64,000 nt of DNA from Polyodon spathula (taxonomy: Eukaryota; Chordata; Actinopteri; Acipenseriformes; Polyodontidae): NCBI RefSeq assembly GCF_017654505.1, contig NC_054535.1:84733785-84797784 (forward strand). The letters are read 5' to 3'. Each line of letters starts with the position of its first letter. The first letter of the stretch is position 1. The notes beneath the pieces were generated by a model. It did not search any database. It saw only the letters and a program-made list of their open reading frames with translations, and was not told the DNA's origin. Positions 33,896 to 46,802 of this stretch are shown piece by piece. Made by a program: the position numbers and the translations under genes.

Positions 33896-36800
33896 CAAAG
33901 GAATGATTTACTTTTTTATTTTCTACCATAAAATTCAGCTTGGTATGGGTCTGAAACATCAGAATGATATTTTAAAGAGTACAGAAGGGGCATCACATGT
34001 CTTTTTCTTTTACATTTCTTACTATGTTATGAGCACTTCTGTTTTAAAATATCACCCTGATGTGATGACTGAAACAGAAAATGATTCGTCTAAATAACAA
34101 GAAAGATACGTTAGGTAAGACAACATTACTATTTCACATCAATACCAAGCTGCTCTCCATGATAGATTTTTTTGGTTTTGTTTTTTTGTTAAAAAAAAAA
34201 AAACATTAATACTATAATTGTGCATTTAACTTAGACCATTACAGAATGGGTCAACCCGTTTAGGAATTCTTATTTGGTTAAGTGAAGATACTGATTTTTT
34301 TTTCAAATGAAAAAACCCGATTTCTGATACTATTCAGTGGTCAATAATTACAAAATACATGTTACCCTTTCCTGAACAAACCAGTGTGTATATGAATTGT
34401 ACATTTATTAATAATGACACGTTACATAAATAAATAAGTTCAATGTTTTCCCCCATTTCTAAGTTAATGTTTGTTCTATGCCTAAAATGGGTTGATATTA
34501 TTTAATAAAGTTGCCATCAAATTTTTCCTTATGAACGATGTGTTCAGTGATTGTGGCACTAGCATGAATAGATTATAGTATATAAGGTTGTGATTGCAAT
34601 TCCAGCCAAATAATTGAACGTTCTGTTAGAAAAGTATGGAATTGAGAAAGGGTAATATGTTAAATAAAATCTGTTTAATTCATTTTATTCAATTCAAAAC
34701 ATTGGGAACATCTGACTAAGGAAACACACAACATTTATTTTTATTTTTTTAATAGTCCACCATAATTTTATTACTTGCATTAAGAATGTAATTTCATTCT
34801 GTGACTGAATTGTTTTGATAACAGAAACAAAGATGAATGTTAATTTCACATTAATGAAACAGAAAGCATTTCCTAGTAAATCAAATAATAGGAATCAAAT
34901 CCGAGTCATCCCAATCCAGATTTAAAATAACAATGGGCCTTTAAGTTGTAAGGAGCTCTGAACAGCATGAATTGTGCTGTTTCATGACCATTTGTGCAAC
35001 ATCTATAATTTCTCAAATTTTCCAGATGCATGACAAGTTCATTACTTTTGGGATGAGTATGTTAAATAATCCACTGACTAAACTCATATTTCAAGGTGTA
35101 TGTTTTGAAAATATGATTAATTATTAGTAATCAGTTTACAAAACAATAATTCTGCTGCTTGCTGTTTAGGTTTTGTTTTGAACAATGTCTGCTGTGTCAC
35201 ATTCTAAAAGTTAAAGATTGTAATATATTGGTTTTACACACAATGTGTATGAACATTCAATCAGAGAGACAAAACTGCAGAAACACCAGTTCTTTCCAAA
35301 ACCTCCCCTTTCACCTGGAGTAATGGAATGCATCATTATGTATATTCTCACCATTGTATTCAGTAATAACATAAGAACACAGATGGTATTACAGGTACTG
35401 TAATGAAAAATGCATGTGAAATTAAATATATAAGAATTCAGTAATGAGAAGTAAGATTTGAAACAGCTATAGATTCAGAATATGGTACAGGGACTATACT
35501 TTTTGTAACCATCTTTCTAACACTGTATTCCAGCTCTGTAGTAACAAAATATCAGTTTATATTTGAAAATTATATAATTATATATAAAAAAACCTCTAAA
35601 TATATAGTTGAACAAGTAGAAATATATTTTAATCATTCTTTACATTGTTTAAAGCTTTATGTCTGACATATGCAAGTTATAAGTAAACATATAGCTTGCA
35701 TTACAATAATCTATATATGAATATAAATTAATACAGTTTAAGATTTACATTTCTAATAGTGAATTGAACATTTGTACAAACAACATTGGTTTCTAAAAAA
35801 AAAAAAAAAAAAAAAAAAAAGTACAGATTAAAGTGTTTTTTTTTTTTTTTTGCTGTTTTGCTACAACTGATCCTGAATACTCAGGGTTCTCAATTCTAAA
35901 AGCTTTTAGAAACCTGTTACAGATGTTAAACAATGTTGCCATAACCTTGACAAGAAAATTGCAAGAGCAGTGGAATTCCTGCTTTGATTCCCCTTGGCAA
36001 TAAACCATTTATACAGTAACATTTGAATCCCAGACTAAATGCTTATTTTAGGTATTTGTACTGTTATATAACAAACTTATGCTACTTTTCTGATTTCTTT
36101 GTGGAGAAATAAGTTTTCCTAGGGGCAAGAAGCCCTGCTGTGACAAAGAATGCAAAATAATTTTTCTTCAGTTATTGGGCCCTTGCAAGATACAACTTCC
36201 AAAGCTTCATAGGGTTATCTGTGCAAATGACTGCACACATCATTACCCTGAATGGAAGTGACAGTGCAAATTTTAGATGCAATTCCCAGGCAGCTGTAAC
36301 AGCTATGCTTCATTGATTTGTTTCCTACTGTATAGGCAAGAACACCTCCAATAATAATGCCAATATTCACTGCTTTCATTTCTTTACGGCTTAAACAAAT
36401 GATGAACGGTTTTTCCAAATCCTCTCTAAATGCCATCCCACAATGTTTGGTATACTAAAGATGTATGTTTTAGTAATAACTGGAAATGTTTTTTCTCCCC
36501 ATTCCCATCTGGGAATTCACATTTTGAGTGCTCCAAAGTGTTGTTAATACATTTATTTTATATTTCTTGTATGGGCAGCTAATATATTGGGAGATTAGGG
36601 ATTCATAAACTAATTGCTTTTCTTGAGCTCCTCAAGCTGTTGGTCTGACGTCAATTATTTTGAAGTGAAAATGCAGGAGATTTAGTCCTTGTGGTGTTAG
36701 TAACTCCAGAGCAAACTGAACTTTGATTTTAGTATCTTTCAGGGCTAAGCTTATGGCTGCAGGATCTAAAACAAAGTGATGCAGATTACTCCAGTATTAG

Positions 36801-37084
36801 TTGTGCTCTGGCTCTGAGGGATTTCTGTTGCTTGGAAGAGGTCACAGGATTGGTGACAGTGGAGCATCAAGTTGATCAAAATTAACTGACATGACTCCAA
36901 ATGCTGATTTGCCTTCTAGCCAGAAGGAGCTGCAGGGAGAAAAGAAAAGCACAGTAGAGTTAGAAATGTGAGTATTTGGAATGCAATCAAGCGCAGCATT
37001 TCTGATTTACCGACCTCGCCTCTGCCAGAACACGTTAAATAAAAACCAAACAATAACAAAACACTGCTATGCCATCATTTTTAA
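33896..37084. other. AT-rich noncoding stretch
   Basis: About 3.2 kb without a supportable gene. It includes A and T runs at 35796-35820 and 35836-35851. A 73-codon minus-strand frame at 36215-36436 has a hydrophobic patch but no family match. Confidence 0.5.
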
Positions 37085-37179
37085 ATGCAATAAATCATAA
37101 AACAAACAAAAACAATACATTATCCAGGGGCAGAGGTGGAGACCCTGTTCTAAAAATAAATATATAAATGTACAGGGCT
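37085..37179 (-). repeat. Half copy of the fold-back MITE
   Basis: The stretch from CCAGGGGCAGAGG to GTACAGGGCT matches the right arm of the element at 46.4-46.8 kb. No matching left arm lies nearby, so only one end survives. Confidence 0.65.
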
Positions 37180-37864
37180 CCTCGCCCTGTCACACTGTAC
37201 AGTATTTAAATGTACCACAAGCTTGTTCTTTAATTAGAACGATTTACTTACTAAGTTAAACACCTACAGTGATAGCCACAGCCAGCTAATCACTTGTCAC
37301 GAGTGCGATAATGCCAAAAATGTCACAGCTTTGCACGTGCCGGCACTAGGATTTACTGGGCCCTGGTGCAACAAAACATATTCTAACGTTATTTTAAGAT
37401 GTCTGTGAACGAGGCAGTATATCCAAACATTTTCATAAGTCTATTATGCAACAAGTTTAATCAATTTGATTAATTACTTGATTTAGTTAATACTGAAACA
37501 TATTAATAGCTTCAAATTAGTCACAGAAATTAATCATAGGCATCAATTAGATTTTTAATGTAATGTTATCAAGTATAATACAAAAGTTAGTATGTAAAAG
37601 TTACATCAAAATAAATGTATCACTATTATAACACATTTATTTTAGGAAAAAAAGATATATAAATGATAGATATTGACAATGGTTTCTTTTTAATCACTCG
37701 ATCATTCATCCTTGACCATGACACGCTTGAGTGACTATGACTAAAGCATAAGCACTTAATCACCTAATTAGTGAGACAGTTGATTGGACACTGGATATGG
37801 AGTGATTTCAGCTGTTGAATTGCAAGCTTGAATAAAAGCAATAAAGAAAATCACAAAAAAAAAA
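37180..37864. other. No feature recognised
   Basis: AT-rich noncoding DNA ending in a short A run. Confidence 0.45.
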
Positions 37865-37870
37865 AATAAT

Positions 37871-38106
37871 ATGCCACATCTATCAAGAGAACAACTCCTT
37901 CATGGAATTGACATGTTGGAGGCTGGACTAAGGCAGCGTACTGTGGCTCGCTGTCTTGAGTGCTTACAGCCAGCAACTTCAAACCTGGCGAGACAGTATA
38001 ACCAGACACATTTTGTCAAAAGCAGACCACGAACTGGGAGACCAAGAGTCACAACACCTGCCAAAGGTCGACAGATCATTTTGCAGCATCTTCGTGATGT
38101 CACTTG
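37871..38106 (+). pseudogene. Tc1-like transposase, N-terminal DNA-binding fragment
   Basis: The open frame is the helix-turn-helix region of a Tc1-type transposase. It opens MPHLSREQLLHGIDMLEAG, followed by a QRTVARCL helix, SRPRTGRPRVTTP (the GRPR linker between the two helix-turn-helix domains) and the start of the second domain (LQHLRD). It has about 78 residues where the family has roughly 340. It stops where LINE sequence begins, so the catalytic domain is absent. It may bind DNA if expressed, but nothing suggests that it is. Confidence 0.85.
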
Positions 38107-40385
38107 TTAATCAGCACAATAAAAAGTCACTGCACCTGCTCTAAAACAGAGTTTGTCATTTTAAAGCTTACATACAAGGCAAGATCATTTCCTATATTGT
38201 TCGGGCAAATAAATCCCACACAGAAAAACTTGTAAAACTTACTGCTCAAATTATACAGGTTGACAAGCAATATGCTATCTCTCCCACACCGGAATTATAC
38301 AAAGTATGTCTTGTGTTAAATACTGAGTTCAATCTCCTCTCCTCAAGACAAGCAGAACTGCTGATGAAATGACAGCATGTTGTTTATGAAGATGCTGACA
38401 AAATAAATGCCTTCTTTGAGAAATTAGATATCCTGTCTATTAATTTGCAAACTAAAGTACGCCAAGAGCAGCCTCTCACAACCGAAAAAAATCACAAAAG
38501 CAATTCAGGCTATGTAAAGTGGCAAGGCACCAGTCTCAGATGGGTTCCCTGTTTAATTCTTTAAAAAGTTCAGTGACCAATTGACTCCTCTATTGAGCCC
38601 TGTCTTTTATGAATGCTTTTCCTATGGTTCCTTACTCCCACATTCTATCAAGGCTCCATTACTTAAATAGGATAAAGACCCTCTCCACAGTGGATCATAT
38701 CGCCCTATTTCTCTCTTAAATGTAGATGTTAAGAGACTTGCTAATGCTGTTGCTCACTGCCTTGAATCCACTCTTCCATCTATCATTTCCCAAGACCAGA
38801 CAGGTTTTATACAGGGCAGACATTCTTTTTTTCAATCTTAGATGTTTATTTAACATCATATATACAAACTCCACCTGTCCTCTCCCTGAGGTTCTTGGGT
38901 CTCTTGATGCAGAGGAAGCCTTTGACTGGGTTGAGTGGAGCTATCTCTTCTCCAAGCTCCAAAAATGTGGTTTTGGATCCAATTTTATTTCATGCGTTAA
39001 GCTGCTGTATAAGTCACCATATGCCTCTGCCTGCACCAATGGTACCTGTTCTGAATATTTTCGACTCAGTCGTGGAACAAGACAAGGTTATCCACTTCCC
39101 CTTTTTATTTGCAATAGCCATCGAACCTCTATCTGTTTTCACAGCAATCAGGGAGTTGTTCGGGCTAGACAGAAGCATAAGATATCTCTTTATGGAAATG
39201 ATCTACTACTTTATATCACAGACCCGGTTTCGGCACTACCCCATGTTCTGTCTACACTGGAGCAATGTGGTAAATTCTCAGGCTATAAACTGTGAGCTTT
39301 CCCTATCAATCCTTGCACTAAGCAAAGCCTGTTTTATACATTTCCCTTCAGGGTTTCTAAGGATACTTTTAAATACCTTGGTGTCACAGGCACTCGCTCT
39401 TTTTCTAAACTGTTCAAATTAAATTTTATACCTTTGCGTAACAAAATAAAATAAAGCATCTCCCGTTGGTTACATTTTCCCCTCTGCCTTGCAGGATGCA
39501 TTAACTCCAAAATGTCTTTATTTGTTTCAAGATGTCCCAGTTTTTATTAAAAAGAGCTTTTTTTAAAATCCGTAGATTGTATTATTTCAGGTTTCATCTG
39601 GAATATGAAGGTTCCTGATATCCGGAAAGACTTTCTTCAAAGCCTCAAGCCTTTGTGGGGGATGGCACTACCTAACTTCCAGTTTTATTACTGGGCTGCC
39701 AACATTCATAAATTGTGTACTGGCTCCAGCTACATTCAAAGCAAAATCCTAACTGGTTAAATATGGAAGAGGGATCCAGCAGCTCTACATCTTCATCAGC
39801 ACTCCTGTGCTCCCCACTCCCACTCTCCACTTCTCAATGTAAATCTAACTCTCTGGTCTGTCATTCCCTTCAGGTCTGGACACCGTTTAGGAGATGTTTT
39901 GGTCGGTAATTCATTTATATGTTTATCCCAAATAAAGCAAATCAGCTGTTCATTCCTTCTCTTCTGGATTCAACCTTTCATATCTGGCATAATCAAGGAG
40001 TTAGGGTGGTCAGGGATTTATATATTGATGACACTTTTGCATCCTTTGAACAGCTTTCAAGGAGCTTCAGTGCCTCACTCACATTTCTTTCGATATCTAC
40101 AGAGTCGTAATTTTGTTTAAAAAAATAATTGCTGGATTTCCCCAGCTGCCACCTCAGTCTCCTGTTGACCAATTGCTTGAATTTAATCCAGATCACAGGG
40201 GCATTGTATCAGTCGTTTACAGTTCTACCCTTTCCCTTCACTGCCCCTCAATTACTATACTAAAACCCTTCTGGGAGCAAGATTTAGGTTCTAAATTCTC
40301 AGACAGACTCACTCCCTTGTTATCTGTGATTGATATTATATTGCCCTCTCCAAGTTTACTGCAAGATATCATAGAATAGATAGAG
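38107..40385 (+). pseudogene. L1-type LINE ORF2 remnant (reverse transcriptase)
   Basis: About 2.3 kb of decayed ORF2 from an L1/Tx1-group LINE. The clearest block is SLDAEEAFDWVEWSYLFSKL (38899-38958), reverse transcriptase motif A. Then come FISCVKLLYKSP and LSRGTRQGYPL, followed by HKISLYGNDLLLYI at about 39176-39217 and GKFSGYKL. The usual YADD at the active site reads YGND, so one catalytic Asp is lost. Several frameshifts separate the blocks. Downstream pieces include FKYLGV and the FIWN/PDIRKDF region (39595-39640). Endonuclease sequence is missing upstream, fitting 5' truncation. The 5' edge joins a Tc1 fragment directly. Confidence 0.85.
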
Positions 40386-43300
40386 TCTGTTTTTCTCTTA
40401 TTTTAAACATGATACATTTTCTTTTTTTCCCCACACAGAACCTTTCTTTTTGGCCTGTTCTTTAATCATATGAGTCAAGATTTTACCCTGACAATTAGTT
40501 TGCTTTTTAGGCATCTCTTTCATACAGATGAGTTATTATGGCTTAAAGCCGGAATTGAAGCAGCACACTGGGCACAGAGCGGAGATACTGGCACAGAACC
40601 GATGTATTTTATGACGGCTCTGACCACCTTGTGAGGTAGTTCAGAGACCCTTCTTAACGGCCTGTGTGAAGCGCTATGAAATATAGTGGCCATGAATTGA
40701 AAGGAAACATCCCATATGACTGTATACCAGATGTACATATAAAAATGCATCACCGTGTTGGCGTTCCCTTACCAAAGTCGAGTGTTAAAACAAGCATCTT
40801 TTATATAAGCAAATATCGACCATATTTCTGGCTGGAATCCCTTTCTTTTAACGATACTGTATCACCTTCTTCATAAATCAAATTCAAGACCTACAGTGTG
40901 CCTGAAGCTCCTACAGTTTGGCCACTAACAGGCTGTTGTATTGTATAATAGAATTAAAAACTAAAAGCAAACGAAATGCAGCCAAATACACTTCTTCGGG
41001 TGAAGACGGTGCCATTCTTTTTTTTTTGCGTGATTTTGTTGAAGTGGTTTCCATGGCCATGAGAATGAGTTGTTGGCTGACAGGTTTGAAAGTTTGTCTC
41101 GCATGATCCCTTTGGCTGTGTGAAAGGGTTATTTATTAAAAAAAAAAAAAAAAATAGTGAAATGTGTCCCTTTTAACAGCCATTGAATCTCAGAGACTTA
41201 TTGTTTTCAACTCAAGTATATTATAGACGTGTTTGAATTAGTTGATAAACCAGCCAGCTGCCTTAAGGTGTTACTGAACAGGCTGTAGGATTTACAACAT
41301 AACACATTGCTTTCCCTAGCTTCTGTGCTTTGTTGTATGTATTCTTTCATAATCTTTTTGATATTTTTATTAACATATCTCTGTAAATCAGTCTTCCTGT
41401 TAAAATATCTCCCGAATTCACAACATTGGCGCCTCAATCAGAAACATTTAATTGGTTCTGCACTCTTCTCCCAAAGTCCAGCATTTTGATTTGTTCACCT
41501 GTCCTACCTGCTCGCTCCAGCACAGGGTTAGAGTAGCAGGAAAGTAATGTTCAGTAACACTTTACAAGTGACAAATAAGGTTTTAAAATCAATTGTCTTA
41601 GTTCTAATTAACACAAGTACTGGTATCACTGCAGAATACAACTAAGTTTGTCATTTTGATATGTAAAAGTTACATGACAAGGCCAGAAATCATTGCCACA
41701 TTTTTCCTGAGGTATTTATTTCATGTCACAAATATGAGGCTTGAATCTACCCTCATTACAATTTTGACTAATCATGAGGTGCCACAAACTGTCAGCTAAC
41801 TACAATTGGAAAACTAGTGCCAAATATAGTACTGGAAAACTGCCAAAACACCCTACACATTCATCAGAGTATGCCCTCAATCTCACAACAGTCACTGTAA
41901 TTAATTCCTATATCATTGATTTCAGCAATTAATATTATTCCCATGTTGATACACAAAGATCAAGATCCCTTTTGTAAAGTGTTCCCTACCACTATCTGCC
42001 AAGGACAGAACAGATGACTTAGGGTTAAACTGCAAAGAAGACAGAGACAAACTGAACTGCTGGATATGTAAAGTGGTGCTTAATCACTTGATATGAATTG
42101 TGGCTGTCAACTCCCAGAAATTCAATAAACACACCAAAACAAAGATGCAGACCTGTTGGCAAACTATGTCTTCCACTATATGTGCACAGATGTCAACAAA
42201 GAGATGTATGGCTGTCAGTGCTTTGATTCTTCTAATTTAAAAGTGAAATTTGAACACCAGGATAGGACCACCACCCTGTTTTAAAGGATTTCCTTATGAA
42301 TAACCAACATTCATTAAAGGGTAGCTTGGCATGGGTAATGTATAACAGAGTTATCTTAAGTAATGTGTTATGTTTTTTAAATTCAATTTGTATCCTCATC
42401 TGTTTCAGGCCTCACATCCCTGTGAATTTACAGCATCCTTGTGGCCTCAATAGAGTACATCGGGAGTCTCAGACTAACCATTAATCTGGCCCTCTACAGC
42501 ACTGCCTCGAGTGGACGGAAGAAATACCACATTTGCTCTTACAGCAATGTTATGACTGAAATAAAAATAAAAATTAAAAATGACACAAAGCGAATCTAAA
42601 GAAATACATTAGTTATTATAACTTTTTGTCATTTTCCAATTTAATATGTTACAAGACTGAAGCCTACATTGTTTTATAAAATAAATAGCTACAATGTAAT
42701 AATTAAAATATATCAGTTAAATGACTAACATCTAGAATCGCATGCACAGTAAATGAATATTCATTGTTGGAACAAGGCATAGCGTTTGCTGAAAAAAATT
42801 ATAACCTCAGACAATATTATTTTTTTAACAATAGTCTAATGTATGATTCCTCTTTCAATAGTCTTATTCTTTGTTTCCATGGATTGTTGCACTTCCAAAT
42901 TTACAAAAAACTGAAAGCTGATTTTATGAAAAAAAACTTATTGTGGTTCTAGATGGATATCTCATATTATCTGGAGCCAGTTCATTTGAAATATTGATGC
43001 TTTTGGACAGAGACAACACTTCATCTCTGATTGAAAGACGCACCTACCCAAATTCAAACAATGAGGCAATCATAGATCAGAGCCATCATCTATATAAAAA
43101 TTTGCTTACTGATTTAGGAAGAGTGAATTTGTAAGCGTCAACTACAGAACATCGAAACACACACAGTACTGGCACAGACCCCTCAACTTATTATAATTCA
43201 TTTTTCCTATTGTTCAGGCATGGTCCTAAGTGCAATATTAAATGACTGGGAGCCCCAAAAGGTTAATAAATGTTAAATCTGAGTTTTGATAACAATCTGA

Positions 43301-43814
43301 ATGACCACGCAGGAGTCACAGGAATATACCAAGGTATTTAACGCCAGTTGATAGAGCATCTGGGCAGCTGAATAAGGGTTGTTTACTATACACTAAAGAA
43401 TTCAGCATTTTTGGGATTTCTGAGATTTACCCTCACAACACAAAATCAGAACAAAACTTACATAAGTGTAATCTATGCTTGGACTATTTTAATACTGGTC
43501 ATGACAGTACTCTGATTAGATCATCTCCAAAATCTAATCAGCATGTATTTTTATGGAGGTTCATTCCTAAATACAATTTGAAAGACATGCTTTTTCACCT
43601 GTTTAGTCGCAGTATTGAGAAAAGCCTCAATGTCACCAAATTCCCATTAGTGTTGTTACAGTATACAAATCAAGTCAAGAAAGATGCAGCGATAACCATT
43701 ACACAAGCATCAACCACAGAGATTGACATTTGCACTACTCATTTACAAATCTTTCTTTTCTCAGAATTTTTCCTATACTGGTTGAAGCTTTTGTGATTCA
43801 TATTTTGTATAAAT
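40386..43814. other. AT-rich noncoding stretch
   Basis: About 3.4 kb without a supportable gene. Short A or T runs near 41018 and 41137. Open frames look like chance. Confidence 0.5.
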
Positions 43815-43960
43815 GAAATGGTAGCCGTATTAGTCCAGAAATGATAGACAAAGAGGAGATGTGATACCTTTTATTGGACTATCTAAATAATAATTATTCA
43901 CAAGCATTCAAGACCTCAAAGGTCTCTTCTTCAAGTTCACCTGACTTTTTATGCAAATGA
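43815..43960 (+). repeat. Ancient interspersed repeat (GGTAGCCGTATTAGTC family)
   Basis: GGTAGCCGTATTAGTCCAG, GATACCTTTTATTGGACTA and AAGACCTCAAAGGTCTCTTC, in that order, match a repeat I recall as dispersed in several vertebrate lineages. The class is uncertain. AAGACCT and AGGTCTCTT form a short palindrome near the end. Confidence 0.5.
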
Positions 43961-44935
43961 GAATAATATAGAGAAACCCCTTTATCATATTTGACATGCA
44001 ACATTCGACATGAAAAAGAGCATGTTGTGTACACTTGCTGTATTTGATTTTTAAAAGTAAAAACAGGTTTTGCTCAACAAGAATTCAAATCATACATTAG
44101 GACTTCGATCAAAAACCCCTTTTTATATGAACATCACTGTCTGGTCACTTTCTGGATGAAAATCAGGGTAATTTTAACAGCCCTTTCCGTTTTAGCACCA
44201 CCCACTTCCAATGACATCATCCAAGTAAAATCGAAAAGTGACTACGATTACGGGTACAAGTAATGTGTTCTCTGCACATCCATTGTTGCAACCATTGTGC
44301 ACCCCTTCAGAGAAGAGAACATGCTTGTGTTAACTTAAATACTTAAATGTACATTACTATCAAGTGCAATCAGTTTTAATATTATACTTGTTACCAAAAA
44401 GATTAAAAAAACACATTTGTTGTATTAATAATTGAAACAATGAGGTCCTGTATTATAGCATTTTTCTCTAACAAAAATTTAAATCTGACAAGCGCTTCAG
44501 GGCAAGACAGTAGAATGTATTCAATCAAACCAGAATGGCAAATGTGCATTAATACTTCAAAAGTAAAACTTAATTCTTATGGTTAGCTCAACTTCCTTTA
44601 TCTATAACAAATTAAAAAAAAAGCACAGATTTGATTCTTGCCACAGACTCTGTTGAGACTGTCACCACTAGTTTACCTTATTCTTCAAAGACATCCTTTT
44701 ACATTTTAATGAAAGCCTGGAGACATAAAGGTATCAAGGATATGAACCAATTTTACTGTCATAGATAATTATGAAAGACAGCAACATCTATTAGGGCGTG
44801 TGGAATGTTTAAAAATATAGTACAGTAATTGTAGCAATAATTAAAAAAAAAAGAAAATCTAACTAAAATTTGACTTATTTGTTACTTATTTAATCTGGAA
44901 AATCGCGCTTAACAATACCTATGTCAAACTTGTGC
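43961..44935. other. No feature recognised
   Basis: AT-rich noncoding sequence between the repeat above and the solo LTR. Confidence 0.45.
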
Positions 44936-44940
44936 ATGAG

Positions 44941-45651
44941 TGTGGCCAAGTGGTAAGTGGATACAGGGTGTTTTATTAATTAAAGACAATGTCCAGAGCC
45001 CCAAGTCAAGCACTGGTAAATAATAAATGTTGGAGTGATGCAACGGCGTGTATCATCTTGTAATTGTAATCCAAAGGTTTGACCCGCAACCAAAAGTCCA
45101 GGTTTTACACATACCAACACTAAACACAAACACAAGACAGTGAAGTGATATTATGTGCTAGTAGTGCAATTTACAGTTCTCTTAGAAATGCTGGGGTGAA
45201 AGTGATGTCCGGGTTAATTCTGGCTTGCGCTACAGCTCCGGATCGTGTTAATGGTAATCTATAGAGACAAACAACAGTTACAGCCGACAATAACACACAC
45301 AAAACAAACAGTCACGGTTTTCAGCAATACATTGTACTCCATCAAGGTCAGATCCAACCATTTACAAAGGAACAGATTACTTTGCTACGCCCCTATTTTA
45401 TACCCTCCCTCATGATCTCTTGGTTAACGAGTGCATCCGCTCCTCCAGTCTATGGATGCCATGCTGTTTCCCGTCCGGGTCATTGAGTTCAAGTACTGTA
45501 GCTCCACCCCTTTTCTAGCCAACCGACTTTCACCTACCCACGGAAATAACGTGCCATGCCTTTTAGTCCAGGGTGCTCTGTTTCCTTTACCTAGCGCCCT
45601 CTCAGGTCGGAAGGGAGATCTAACACCAAGCGTCATTCAATCTCTGTCACA
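44941..45651 (-). mobile_element. Solo LTR, 711 bp, with ATGAG duplication
   Basis: On the minus strand it begins TGTGACAGAG and ends CTTGGCCACA (TG...CA). ATGAG flanks both sides (44936-44940 and 45652-45656), a perfect 5-bp target duplication. A TATA-like GTATAAAATAGGG lies at 45391-45404, about 250 bases into the LTR. No gag or pol sequence adjoins. The 5-bp duplication fits a Gypsy or other LTR retrotransposon; the family is not named here. Confidence 0.82.
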
Positions 45652-45656
45652 ATGAG

Positions 45657-46314
45657 GACTGGATGTCTCTTGTGTTAGCTGCAGAGCATTGTGTGTTGTT
45701 CATCTTTACTAATGATGGCTGTCTGTGTTTGTTTGTGTTGCCTTGCCCCTTCCACTACTTGTAAGGGAGTGGGAGGGAATGTAGAGAGAGAGGTTTAAAA
45801 GTCTAACATTGCATTTCCCTACTATTGTCGTTTTTATATCAACCCTAACTGATGCATTAGTTTTTTGCTAAGAATGTATAGGTAGAAAGCCTGTATATTC
45901 TATTATAGGGTACAAAAAGTAAAAAGGCAATATTTGTAAACTTGATTAAACACTGACACAGGTTTATATATAATACACATGATTAGTTTTTCTTCACCTA
46001 TTCACACACAGTGTTTAGCTTTTCAATATGTCAACGTGTTTAAATTATAACCACTATACAGTTTAAACATCAATACATGTTTATTATCTGTTGTCTGTAG
46101 GCATTTCATTTTTAATTCTTAGTTTTTTACAGTGTAAGAAGTTCTCTAGATACAGTTTAAACACATGTATTTGTGGCATTCATTAGAGCAGGTAAATCAC
46201 ATCAAGAGATCCACCACAGGGGGCAGTGCACATCGAATTCAGCAGTTATTAAAAGGGGCAAAAATTAACATAGAATCCACAGTGAAACCCTAACTATAGG
46301 GGTGCTACCGTGCA

Positions 46315-46317
<3 letters not shown>
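45657..46317. other. No feature recognised
   Basis: AT-rich noncoding sequence. Confidence 0.45.

Positions 46318-46382
<65 letters not shown>
46318..46382. repeat. (TA)n microsatellite
   Basis: About 32 TA units immediately left of the fold-back MITE. Confidence 0.97.
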
Positions 46383-46385
<3 letters not shown>

Positions 46386-46396
46386 ACATTGCGAGC

Positions 46397-46795
46397 AGTC
46401 CTGTACATTTAGTTGTTTATTTTTAGAACGGGGATTCCCCCTCTGCCCCTGTACTGTGATGTTTTGTTTATTATTTGACATGTAGTTTATTATTTTGTTT
46501 TTGTGTTCGTAATTATTCTATTACCCCTCGGCTACAATCTGCACAAGTTTATTAATTATGTGACTGCCGGCTAGTTTAACATAGCACTAGCCGACAGCCA
46601 CACGTTACCACAAGGTTTTTAAACAAAACGTGGCTACACCGTCAAAACAATACATAAATAAATAAATACACACAGCTTTTGCCGCTATTTAAATATACAC
46701 AAATAACAAATAAACAAACTCAAAACAAAACAACACAGTACAGGGGCAGAGGGGGAAACCCTGTTCTAAAAATAAACAATTAAATGTACAGGGCT
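46397..46795. mobile_element. Fold-back MITE with ~62-bp inverted ends
   Basis: The left arm AGTCCTGTACATTTAG through TGCCCCTGTACTGTG is the inverse of the right arm ending AAATGTACAGGGCT. I count about four differences in 62 bases. The arms may extend into a further ~20 bases of AAACAAAA-type sequence. The middle has no coding capacity. ATATATAGTAAC occurs on both sides (46376-46387 and 46796-46807), but nine bases separate the left copy from the arm, so a target duplication is only possible. A half copy lies at 37.1 kb. Confidence 0.75.
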
Positions 46796-46802
46796 ATATA
46801 TA

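Noticed and set aside
36215..36436. 73-codon minus-strand frame with a hydrophobic patch
   Set aside because: No family motif, no splice or promoter context, and AT-rich surroundings.
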